64,000 bases of DNA from a virus, in the IMG/VR virus record IMGVR_UViG_3300033150_002410, positions 1 to 64,000 of that record; one strand, 5' to 3'. Shown piece by piece: positions 14,668-24,300 of the stretch (the first letter of the stretch is position 1; each line of letters opens with the position of its first letter). The notes beneath the pieces are model-generated. The model was not told where the DNA came from. It did no database searches and saw nothing but the letters and a program-made list of their open reading frames with translations. The translations under genes and the position numbers were made by a program.

Positions 14668-15279
14668 GTGGCTTTTAAATCTAAATTTATGGACAGAGTG
14701 GGTAAGGCCCTTGAAGAGGGGGTAACTGCAGGACTTAATACTATAGGAATGAATGCAACCAGAGAGCTTAAAGAAGCTACTACTGTTGATTTGGGCAGGT
14801 TAAAAGGTTCTCATACGTATGCTTTGATGGGAATACAGATGCCCAAGTATTTACCATCTATAAAAACGAATCCGGGCAATCCTAATATGGGACTGGTTTC
14901 TGACATAAAAAGTGATGATGATGTTATTTCTCCTGTCAGGCAAAGATTTTACCTTAAAGTAGGAACTGCTGTTCCTTATGCTGTATATGTTGATAAGGGA
15001 ACTGGGGCCCACAGAACGAGTGAAGATTCAGAGGGTTTTATTCAGAGAATAACCGATTGGGGGAAAAGGAAGGGATTTACTAGAGACCAGATAGCCGGCC
15101 TTATAAAAGTTATTCGGCACTCTGGAACACACCCCCATCCGTTTATGACTGCTGCTGAGGCTTATATCAGGTTTGCAGCAGGAAGAATATTAAAAAGAAG
15201 TGTGGGAACAGTATTGAAGGTTATTCCTCCGGTTAAATACGAAATAAAAGGAGGGAGGGTTAGTAAAAAAGGTGATTGA
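14668..15279 (+). CDS. HK97 gp10-like tail completion protein
   Basis: 203 aa, GTG start directly after the previous stop. The middle section YLKVGTAVPYAVYVDKGTGA followed by a C-terminal HPHPFMTAA is the hallmark of the gp10/neck protein family (VG....YA.YVE.GT....PFL.PA). These join the tail terminator ring to the neck. It overlaps the next gene by eight bases. Confidence 0.8.
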   Translation: MAFKSKFMDRVGKALEEGVTAGLNTIGMNATRELKEATTVDLGRLKGSHTYALMGIQMPKYLPSIKTNPGNPNMGLVSDIKSDDDVISPVRQRFYLKVGTAVPYAVYVDKGTGAHRTSEDSEGFIQRITDWGKRKGFTRDQIAGLIKVIRHSGTHPHPFMTAAEAYIRFAAGRILKRSVGTVLKVIPPVKYEIKGGRVSKKGD

Positions 15280-15679
15280 AAAGAGTTTATTACAACATTT
15301 ATTGGATGATACAGAACTTACAACTCTTTTAGGAGGGAATAAAATTTATTTTCAGAGAGTCCCTACAGGAACAGAAATGCCTTGGGTAGTTTTTTCTGTA
15401 GCACCTGGAGGGGTAAGGGAAAGGATAAGTTTGAAATACATTGATGCTCAAGATATTATTTCTTTTGAAATAGAGCATCCACAAATGGTTGCAGGAAGGG
15501 AAATAGCTGAAAAAGTTTTACGCAGAGTAGAAAACTATAGAGGAGATTTATCTGATGATTCAGATATACATATAACTTGTTCAACAATAAGAAGTTTAGA
15601 TGGAGCTTTTGCTTCCTATCGTTACTTGTTTAATGCTTATGTGAGATATAAGGAGGTAATACAGTTTCCATCTAGTTAA
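15272..15679 (+). CDS. Tail terminator / tail completion protein (DUF3168-like)
   Basis: 135 aa, GTG start. N-terminal LLQHLLDDTELTTLLGG and IYFQRVPTGTEMPWVVFSVA match the gp11-like family (short helix, then P...PYVV), followed by a typical AGREIAEKVLRRVE helix. It would cap the tail tube and set the join to the head. Order after gp10-like and before the tube protein agrees. Confidence 0.7.
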   Translation: MIEKSLLQHLLDDTELTTLLGGNKIYFQRVPTGTEMPWVVFSVAPGGVRERISLKYIDAQDIISFEIEHPQMVAGREIAEKVLRRVENYRGDLSDDSDIHITCSTIRSLDGAFASYRYLFNAYVRYKEVIQFPSS

Positions 15680-15706
15680 ATCTAAATTAATTAAAAGGAG
15701 TGAAGT

Positions 15707-16354
15707 ATGGCTGAAGAAAGAAGACTAATAGGTGATGATGGTAAATTAGTAAGAGGCTCGCTTGGAGCAGTAGAGACTACTACATTTTCTGCTGATACGT
15801 GGTATAAGATAAAAGCAAAAGCTGCAAGTAATTCTGTGTTCGGGGATCTCGAGATCAATGATTTTGTACGTTTTCCTATTGATGTTTCCGCTGCTTCTGG
15901 AGACGAAGCTTATTCGCTTACAGAAACCGACCTGGTAGACCTTTCCGGATGGTCATTAAGCTTAAGTGGAGATGAAGTGGAAGTTACAGTATTAGCTGAT
16001 AAGTTCAAGAAGTACAGGAAAGGTAAACTTGATGCAAATGGCACTGCTTCTTTTGTATTTATTAAAGGAGAAACGGATCAGGCCAACAGTCTTTCCAATT
16101 ACTTTTTCGACAATGTAGAGATTGCTGCTGATGGTACAGTAACCAAGACGGATAAACTGGAAAGTGCTTTATATCTGGTAGGATATCTTGATGATACTAC
16201 AACGAGCGGTGAAGTTATGCTTGCTACGGTTATGGAAGTAGAGTTTTTCAACTTCGAGCTTCCTATGAACTCGTCTGAGGCTGTGAATATGGAAGTTCCG
16301 TTCAGGTTGATTGGAGACACTGATCCTATTCTTTACAGAATACATAATGTGTAA
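15707..16354 (+). CDS. Major tail (tube) protein
   Basis: 215 aa with AAAGGAG before ATG. A Ser/Thr/Gly-rich beta-sandwich: GAVETTTFSADTWYKIKAKA, LVDLSGWSLSLSGDEVEVTV, KYRKGKLDANGTASFVF and a C-terminal MEVPFRLIGDTDPI. This matches tail tube proteins of siphoviruses and lies immediately before the tail chaperone pair. There is no sheath protein in the window, so the virion probably has a non-contractile tail. Confidence 0.75.
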   Translation: MAEERRLIGDDGKLVRGSLGAVETTTFSADTWYKIKAKAASNSVFGDLEINDFVRFPIDVSAASGDEAYSLTETDLVDLSGWSLSLSGDEVEVTVLADKFKKYRKGKLDANGTASFVFIKGETDQANSLSNYFFDNVEIAADGTVTKTDKLESALYLVGYLDDTTTSGEVMLATVMEVEFFNFELPMNSSEAVNMEVPFRLIGDTDPILYRIHNV

Positions 16355-16383
16355 TAAACAAAAAATTTAATAAGGGGTAAAAT

Positions 16384-16770
16384 ATGAACATTTCTATTTC
16401 TTTACAAAGAGAGTTTGTGCCGGAATGGAACAATAACAAGGAATCGGAAGACCCAATTGTTGTTGTCTATAAGGCTCCTACTATGAACTTACGACAGCAA
16501 CTTATTCCTAATCCCAAGATTGTGTTGAAAATATCTCCTGATGGTAAAGCAGAAGGAGGAGAAACTACAATTGAAGTTGACAATCGAAAAATAATCTATG
16601 GGATGCTGGAAGAAATAAAGAATCTAACATTAACAGTTGATGGGAAAGAAAAAGAAATAAGAACAGCTAATGACCTTTATAGCGGGCCCGCTTTTCTGGG
16701 TGGTTTGGTTGATGAAATAGGAGCTTTTTTTCAGAAGGAATTGAGTAAAAGTGTAGACGTAAAAAACTAG
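16384..16770 (+). CDS. Tail assembly chaperone, short form (gpG-like)
   Basis: 128 aa. It has N-terminal beta strands, acidic helices and the C-terminus LSKSVDVKN. Tail assembly chaperones bind the tape measure during tube polymerisation. Position between tube and tape measure genes and the slippery A AAA AAC at its last codons identify it as the upstream partner of a lambda G/GT-type pair. The sequence itself is poorly conserved, as is usual. Confidence 0.75.
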   Translation: MNISISLQREFVPEWNNNKESEDPIVVVYKAPTMNLRQQLIPNPKIVLKISPDGKAEGGETTIEVDNRKIIYGMLEEIKNLTLTVDGKEKEIRTANDLYSGPAFLGGLVDEIGAFFQKELSKSVDVKN

Positions 16771-17135
16771 CGATTGCTTACCGCTTATATTATAGCGGTA
16801 AGCATAACTATAAACCTAAGAAAGGAAGAGAGGAAGTTCCTCAATTAGCATGGAGAGGCATTGTAGTAAGAGCTAGGGATATTCCCAAGTATTGTAATGA
16901 TGATTTCTATACTGTTTTGTTCTACTGGCACACTTCTAAAATATATGGGTTGCCTAATGGTAATATCGGATGGGCTAATGAACCCATCGATCTTGTTCTT
17001 TCCCTGATGATTCTGGAATCGGAACACAATAATATTGTTAATGAAGAGATAGAAAAGAAAAAAAGAGATTGGCAGAAAAATAATTATCAAGGAAAGAGAG
17101 CAAAAAATATCAGTAGATTCAGGAGAAAACTATAG
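16384..17135 (+). CDS. Tail assembly chaperone, -1 frameshift fusion (gpGT-like)
   Basis: The ribosome would slip back one base at A AAA AAC (16761-16767). It then reads CTA GCG ATT and on, through an open frame to TAG at 17133-17135, adding 122 residues for a 250-aa product. The added part begins LAIAYRLYYSGKHNYKPKKG and includes LAWRGIVVRARD and VLFYWHTSKIYGLPNG, then a basic C-terminus. It has no start codon of its own with a ribosome binding site at its head, so frameshifting is its expected route. This is the T part, which recruits the tail tube protein. Confidence 0.8.
16761..16803 (+). promoter_or_regulatory. Programmed -1 frameshift signal
   Basis: The slippery heptamer A AAA AAC (16761-16767) sits in the right phase, immediately before the TAG stop. 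Eight bases later comes a perfect 10-bp hairpin, GCTTACCGCT (16776-16785) with AGCGGTAAGC (16794-16803) and an 8-nt loop. Heptamer, spacing and structure all fit classical tail-chaperone frameshifting. Confidence 0.88.
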
Positions 17136-20100
17136 ATGCCTGCTGGAATATCTGAAGAATATGTAGTTACATTAAAAGCTCAAGTTTCTAATGCCATAAA
17201 ATCTTTGCGTTTATTTGAAAAGGAATTAGATAAATCTGTAGATAAATCCGGTAAGGGAACCGGGGATATTGAAAAACAAACAAAAAAGATGTCTTCCAAT
17301 GTAGTCCGCTATATTGGAAGCATAGCTCAGGCCTACGTAGGCATGAGAACCTTAATTGAAGGTATTGATTTCAATGTGTTTATTGAAAAAAATAGAGTTG
17401 CTTTTGGTGTAATGTTGAGAGACATTGATTATGCCAATCAAAAGATACGTGAGTTGAGAGATTTTGCTTTAACGATTCCTTTTACATTTAAAGAAGTAGT
17501 AGCCGGCGCCAGACAGTTATTAGCCTATGGTTTCGCTGCTGAGGATCTTACGAAGAACTTAAGAATGTTGGGACAAGTTTCTTATGCTCTATCCATTCCT
17601 CTTGGTGATTTGATATACATATATGGTACATTAAGAAGCCAGAACCAGGCTTATGCCAGAGATTTAATGCAATTTGGTATGAGAGGTATTCCAATATACA
17701 AATCTCTTGCAGAAATTCTTAATGTCAATGAGAAACAGATAAAAAAGATGGTAGAACAAGCAAAGGTTGGTTTCAAAGATGTTGAAAAAGCTTTTATGTA
17801 TATGACAGGTAAAGGCGGACAGTTTGAGGGTATGTTGCAGAAAGCTATGGAAACTTTCATGGGAATGAGCAACATATTGAAAGGTGTTCTACAAATATGG
17901 CTTGGTGCTCTTACTGAAGGAATATTTGAATCGTTGAAAGAGGCTATTGCTAATCTTATTACTATTTTTAAGACCAGTGAGCAGTCTGCCAGAAAGTTTG
18001 GTAATGTCATAGGAACTATTTTCAATAATGTAATAAACACTTTTCTAGGATTACTTACTGTTCTCAGTAAAATACCTCCATCTATATATATAATAGTCAC
18101 TGCAATGATAGGAGGCTACGGATTAACGAAGGCTATAGCTGCTATTGCTTCTTCTCTGCATTTGTTAAAAGGAGCATTTACATTATTCTCTCCTCAAGGA
18201 ATGATAATTGCCGGGCTTAGTGCTGCTTTGGTATTGATTACAAGTATTATAGGAAGGATAAGACAAGCAAAAATAGAAGCTCAAAGAGTAGCTGAAGATC
18301 TCGGAAAAGAGTTGAAAAAAAGCTTGTTAATGGAAGGACAATATGGAGCTGTAGCCGGTGTTTCAAAAAAGATATATGAATGGGGAAAAAGAACAGGAGA
18401 ATGGGATAGGGTATTAGAAACGGCAGAAAAGATAGCCAAGATAGAGGAGCGAATAGTTGAAATAGAGGAGATTCGTCAAAGAACGGGTCTTTTTGCCGGG
18501 CCGAAAAAGAGGGCCCTTGAAAATATATCTGCTTTTATCAAGGCGGTAACTGATTATCAAGATAAACTCAGAGAAACAGTAAATTTACATAAAGCTGCAG
18601 GAAAGAGTGTTGAAGATTTCGGTTATGTATTACGTCTAGCCCTGCAAAATATAGGGAAAGATGCCAGTCGTGTGAAAAAAACATATTATGAGGTGTTCAA
18701 AGCAGCAGAGAAAATAATTCCGGAAGAAGAAATGAATCAAATCAATGAGTTGAGTGATAGATTAAGCTTACTCACTCAGAGATATGATCTACTTTCTGAA
18801 AGGATGAAAGAAGGTACCAAGGAAAGTAGAGTTGTTATAGAAAGGGAACTAGGAGCCACGAAGGATAATATAGAGGATACTTTGGGGGCTATTTTTGAAT
18901 TGTTCAGGAAATATGGCGCTGATACTTCTTATTTATATGAGGAAATAAGGAAACTGGAAGAAGCATTAGTTGGTGTTGTAGAAGGAAAAGCTTTTCCGGA
19001 GTGGGCTAAGTGGGTAGAAGATACTTTAAAAGTGCCAATTGAGGAGTTTCGCAGGACTTTGGATTCTGGAGAAGTTCGTTATTTAGGAGCCTTAGCAGGA
19101 AAGATATTTGTTACACCATTGGAAGATAGTGTAGAAGCATCAAAGAAATTATCTGGTGTTCTGGGTGAAAATACGGTATATGTTGAAACGATGCAAAAAG
19201 CCGTAAGCCTGGTAAGAGATATGCTCCTTCAAATGGTTTCTGCAACTGATTCTTTAGGCAGAAAAATGTTCAGTTTTGAAAAGGTTTTTGATAAGGAAGG
19301 GAATCTGGTAAGATATGGAGATAGAATTGTAGATGTACTGGTCAGATTTTACTTGAAATATAAACAGGTACTTGATACCTTGCAGGGGGATAATGAAGAG
19401 GCAGCGGAAAAATGGTTGGATGATTGGACAAAATCATTCGATAAATTCTGTGATAATTATAAACAATATGTAGCAGAACGTACCGGTACAGAAATTCTAT
19501 TAGAAAGAGGAAAACAAGCTGTTCTTGCCAGAGAAATATCGGAGATGACAAAAGCTCAATTTGAATTGGCAAAGAAATATATCATGGAAAAGTATGGTAT
19601 AGAAGTTCAGAACGCGGAAGATTTACACAGATTACTTATGGATATGTTGAGAGAAGAATATGATTACAGGGAAAGGATGATCAGGTTGGAAAGGGAACAA
19701 GCTGCAGGTGATATACTTGAAGCAATAGGAAAGAGAAACAGGTATGAACAAGCATATATAGATTTATTGAGAGAAAGATTACAGTATTTAGTAGAGTCTA
19801 ATATTTTATCACAAAAGGAACTGGATAATTACGTTGCCATTATGGCCAGGCAAAGAGATATAGATGAGGAAGTCAAAGCTCAGCAGATAATTTTCAATAT
19901 AACTAAAGATAGAGAGAAACTTACCAGAGCTGAATTGGAAATAGAAAGATCAAGGTTACAGTATCTTGTAAGTGAAAACAGATTAACACAAGAACAATTG
20001 GATATGTATATAGAAATACTCAATGTTGAAAAACAGAGAGAGGAAATAAGAGCCAAAGCTTCACGATATGAAGAAATGAAGGGTGGGGATCCTCTGTATT

Positions 20101-21359
20101 GGGAAAACATGAAAGCTTCCTTTGTTGATGCCGTAAATGAAGGAGGAGCTGATCTGGTTGATTATGCTAAAGCTGCAAGTGCAGAAGCTTTAGCTAATAC
20201 TGAATTAGGAGCTCTCATAGCCGGAGCTGATCCCATTTTACAATTGATTTCAGCCTTTACAGAAGCTGCTATGGAAATTGAAGAGTTTAGTGAAGTAATG
20301 AACTGGGCTACTACAATAGCACAGAAGGCAAAAGAATTTTTTGGAAAGCCTCTTGCTAAAGCATTAGAACCCGTAGTCAGATTACTAGAGGCTGTGGGAG
20401 AAGTTCTTGGGGGAGTATTGTCTCCTATTATTGAAATATTAGGTATCAGGATAAAAATATTTGCTGATATTTTGTATACAGTTATCAAATTCATTTACAA
20501 TGTAATAATAGTAAATGTTTTCAATTTGATAATAACCGTAATAAATGCTTTTATAACAGTAATCAATACTGTTCTGGAAGCTATTGGTATGGAAACCATT
20601 CCTTTGATTAATAAACTTCAAAAAATAATAGAAGAAACAGTGAGTGATCAACAAGACTTGGCTGATCAGATAAATCATGTAAAAGATATTCTTAATTATT
20701 TGTATAGAGAACTAGAGAAAATATACAGGAAAGAAATAGAATCTCTTAGAGATTTATACGAAGTTGGTGTTATAAGTGCTTCTCAGTATGAAGAGGCAGT
20801 AAAAGACCTCAATGAGAAATATGGAGATATTATAGATAAAGTACCGGAGGAAGTCAAAAACATAGATAAAAATGTTGATGCTATTCTGGCAGAGATAGAT
20901 AAATGGGAAAAAATTCTAGCTATTCTGGAAGGTAAAGACAGAGAAGAAGGAAAAGAAGAACCGCCTCCTCCAATATCAAAAGAAGTGTTTGATGCTATAA
21001 AAAAAGAAAAACCACAAGAAAAGAGTATTAAAGAAGAAGAAGAAAAGACATTTCTTGATAGAATTTTTTCACCTATTGTTTCTCTCTTTAAAAATATAGG
21101 AAAGAAACAAACAGGCTCTTTCAATATCCCTAGAAATGAGCTGGATTATCTGCATAAAGGAGAGATGGTTATTCCTAAGGATTTTGCTGATGCAATAAGA
21201 AGTGGAAAATTATCTCTAACCAGTGGGGAAAATGTACAAAGTCCCATAAATAATTATTATATTAATATAGAGGGTACAGTTATAGAAGAAAGAAATCTGG
21301 TAAGAGCTATAGCGGAAGCCACAGAAAAACAGAAGAGAAGAGGGTATATCAGTGTCTAA
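17136..21359 (+). CDS. Tail tape measure protein
   Basis: 1407 aa, starting the base after the chaperone stop with AGGAG upstream. The N-terminus has the TMP domain (FIEKNRVAFGVMLRDIDYAN, ELRDFALTIPFTFKEVVAGA, ARDLMQFGMRGIP). Hydrophobic segments follow near residues 310-375 and 1110-1160, likely membrane-inserting, with long coiled coils between (about 400-620 and 820-970). The C-terminus has a motif common in tape measures, SFNIPRNELDYLHKGEMVI. At about 1.5 angstrom per residue the tail would be roughly 200 nm. It also may form the channel for DNA entry. Confidence 0.9.
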   Translation: MPAGISEEYVVTLKAQVSNAIKSLRLFEKELDKSVDKSGKGTGDIEKQTKKMSSNVVRYIGSIAQAYVGMRTLIEGIDFNVFIEKNRVAFGVMLRDIDYANQKIRELRDFALTIPFTFKEVVAGARQLLAYGFAAEDLTKNLRMLGQVSYALSIPLGDLIYIYGTLRSQNQAYARDLMQFGMRGIPIYKSLAEILNVNEKQIKKMVEQAKVGFKDVEKAFMYMTGKGGQFEGMLQKAMETFMGMSNILKGVLQIWLGALTEGIFESLKEAIANLITIFKTSEQSARKFGNVIGTIFNNVINTFLGLLTVLSKIPPSIYIIVTAMIGGYGLTKAIAAIASSLHLLKGAFTLFSPQGMIIAGLSAALVLITSIIGRIRQAKIEAQRVAEDLGKELKKSLLMEGQYGAVAGVSKKIYEWGKRTGEWDRVLETAEKIAKIEERIVEIEEIRQRTGLFAGPKKRALENISAFIKAVTDYQDKLRETVNLHKAAGKSVEDFGYVLRLALQNIGKDASRVKKTYYEVFKAAEKIIPEEEMNQINELSDRLSLLTQRYDLLSERMKEGTKESRVVIERELGATKDNIEDTLGAIFELFRKYGADTSYLYEEIRKLEEALVGVVEGKAFPEWAKWVEDTLKVPIEEFRRTLDSGEVRYLGALAGKIFVTPLEDSVEASKKLSGVLGENTVYVETMQKAVSLVRDMLLQMVSATDSLGRKMFSFEKVFDKEGNLVRYGDRIVDVLVRFYLKYKQVLDTLQGDNEEAAEKWLDDWTKSFDKFCDNYKQYVAERTGTEILLERGKQAVLAREISEMTKAQFELAKKYIMEKYGIEVQNAEDLHRLLMDMLREEYDYRERMIRLEREQAAGDILEAIGKRNRYEQAYIDLLRERLQYLVESNILSQKELDNYVAIMARQRDIDEEVKAQQIIFNITKDREKLTRAELEIERSRLQYLVSENRLTQEQLDMYIEILNVEKQREEIRAKASRYEEMKGGDPLYWENMKASFVDAVNEGGADLVDYAKAASAEALANTELGALIAGADPILQLISAFTEAAMEIEEFSEVMNWATTIAQKAKEFFGKPLAKALEPVVRLLEAVGEVLGGVLSPIIEILGIRIKIFADILYTVIKFIYNVIIVNVFNLIITVINAFITVINTVLEAIGMETIPLINKLQKIIEETVSDQQDLADQINHVKDILNYLYRELEKIYRKEIESLRDLYEVGVISASQYEEAVKDLNEKYGDIIDKVPEEVKNIDKNVDAILAEIDKWEKILAILEGKDREEGKEEPPPPISKEVFDAIKKEKPQEKSIKEEEEKTFLDRIFSPIVSLFKNIGKKQTGSFNIPRNELDYLHKGEMVIPKDFADAIRSGKLSLTSGENVQSPINNYYINIEGTVIEERNLVRAIAEATEKQKRRGYISV

Positions 21360-24300
21360 AACTGTATATTTCAATTTTCAAGATGGAAATGGTTGGCAAG
21401 ACTACTCTCATCTTGTAAGAGATGATTTAGTTATAATAAGAAGAGCTTTTTCTGATGATTTTCGTTTTGCCAACAACGCTGTCAGTTTTACTGTAAATTA
21501 TGATCCTACTTTATTCGCTTATCTCTTGGCTCCAACTAAGGATGTTCTGGTACGAGTTAAAGACGGAGCTACCTATCTTTTTACCGGTTATATTCCTCCT
21601 ACAATGGAAAGGGTATATGATGGTTATTATAAAACAATGCAATTGAAAATAGAAGCTATTGACTATACTGATTTTCTAAAGGAAGCCGTAGGTGATATTT
21701 CCTACGAAGATAAGAAGATAATGGATCCATCTGATACTGCTAATTCTTTAGTGCATTTGATATTTGGTCTTATTGATCTTGACTCTTCCTATGGAGAGTT
21801 TATAGATAGAGGAAACTGTGAATCGTCAGTACCTCCTATGGTCAGGGATGAGGTAAGTCCTATAACTGATAATTGCACTTGGGAAAGATCAGATGAACAG
21901 GCTTATGAAGGTAGTTATAGTTGGAAAATGACTGTAACTACTGGTGGCACACGAGCAGTTGCAGATTTTGTTGATGGAAATAATCCTGCCGATTTGCATG
22001 GGCTGTTGCCGGGTAAAAAATACAAAATATCTTGTAGAGTATATATCCCATCTTCAGGAGGACCTAGTAATCCGAATGAAGTAGCATTAAGAATCTATGA
22101 ATATTATTCAGGGGGTTGGCATATAAATCAAGTTATAGCATCAATTCAAGATTCTTGGGAGTTACTGGATTTAGGAGAAATTACAATAAATTCAAATGCT
22201 ACGGGAGTTGTACTAAGAATTTGGATATATTCCACAGTTTCTTCTGGTGAATATATTTATGTTGATGATGTACATTGTCAGTTTGAAGAAGAAAATATAG
22301 ATAACAGTAAAAGCATAACAACAACAGTGGAAGCTGTTACTTCTCTCTCCGAGAACGAGACAGCATTAACTATTCTTAGCGATCTTCTTTATGAACATGG
22401 TTATGCAGTCAATTGGAATGAAGAGGGGAAATTCTCTCCCTTACAATGGAACAAAAGCGCCGGCTCTTCTCCTACTCATACATTCGATGATAATAATATT
22501 GTAGAAAAAATAAAAAAAGAGGATAAGGATAACAGGCTTTATTTTGGTGTAAACATAAAGTGGTATGAAATAGGAGAAAAGGATAATGTTCTTCTTTATA
22601 GAGCAGATACTCCTTATGATGAGGACACCAATTTGTTTCTTGGTTATACCATATTAAACGGTTATTATTATCCTGTAGAGGCCAATGTAGATGATCCGAT
22701 TACCGGACAGAAGCAAGTTGTCTATCAGGAATATACAGACAGAGGGATAAAATATCTAACTAATCCAGTAATAGAAGGAGAGCTGGATTTTAATCCCGAA
22801 GCTTTTGAAAGTGATTTCAGTGAAATACTGATAACCAAAAACCATTCACTTGACATCAATTATGATGGTTACCCTGGTACAGATATTATAACAGTAGAAG
22901 AGTATTACAATAAAAAAGCAAGGATCCTGCTGTATAATGATACAGGCTCGAACATAGATTTATATTACTTGAATATTTACGGAACTGTAGTATACAAAAC
23001 AAGTGAAAGAGAATCTAAAATAAGATTAAGTTCTGTTGCCAGAAGAGGAGTAAATACTGAAAATCTTCTTAAATATACAGCCAGGTTCTTATTTACCAGT
23101 TCTAAGGCAGAATCTCTGGCAAAAGGACTAGCCAAGAATATAGAAAAAGGAAACAGATATTATTTTTTTAGTAGTGAAGATGAAGTTGCTGTTGGTGATC
23201 TTGTTACTATAGATACTGAGTATGAGGATGATACTGCTATTATCATTGAAAGAATCTATGATGAACAGACCGAGGTTTATTCTTATTATGCCAAGAGGTA
23301 TGATGTTTCCTATTCTAGTTTATCGGAACTAAGACAAAGATTGTTACACTCACTTCCTCCTGATCCAATAAAGATGGTACAAATAGTCCCTCCTTATGAG
23401 AATATACAAACGGCTATTGATATTCTAGCTTCAAATTCCAATGGTGGTACTATATATTTGACCGCCGGGGATTATTACCTGACTAATACATTAATACAGA
23501 AATCTAATGTTGTAATAAAAGGAAGGGGAGACAGAACAATAATTCATGGGCAGACAGGAAGTGATGATGTTATAAGAATGGAAGACAGTAATGTAACGGG
23601 GGCTTCTATTGAAGATGTTAAAATAGTAAACGATGAAGCAGAAGAATATATAAAATATCTTGTTAATTTTAATGGTGCTGTTTCTTGCCGATTAAAGAGT
23701 TGTTCATTGGATTTCACTAAATGCCTAGGCGTCCGATTAAATGGTGATTCCGGAGGGGTAATTAATAATAAGTTGTTAGGTGGTAAGATTAAAGATATAT
23801 GGCAGAAAGGGGCTAAAGCAACTTTTAATCCAGTAACTACTAGTTATATATCCATTACAGCTCTCTCCTCTACAAAAATAGCTATTGTTTATAGAGACCC
23901 TGGTAATTCCAATTACGGAACAGCAATTATAGGAGATATATCAGGAACAACAATTACTTTTGGTTCTGAATATGTATTCAATTCAGCGCATACAGAACAT
24001 ATATCAATTACGGCACTTTCTTCTACTAAAATAGCAATTGCTTATAGAGATTATGGCAATTCTAGTTATGGAACCGCTATTATAGGAGATGTTTCAGGAA
24101 CTACAATTACTTTCGGATCTGAATATGTGTTTAATGCTGGAATAGCACAAGAAATATACATAACTGCTTTATCTTCAACTAAAATAGCAATAGCTTATCA
24201 AGATTATAGCAATTCTAATTACGGAACCGCTATTATAGGAGATGTTTCAGGAACTACAATTACTTTCGGATCTGAATATGTGTTTAATGCTGCTGGGACA

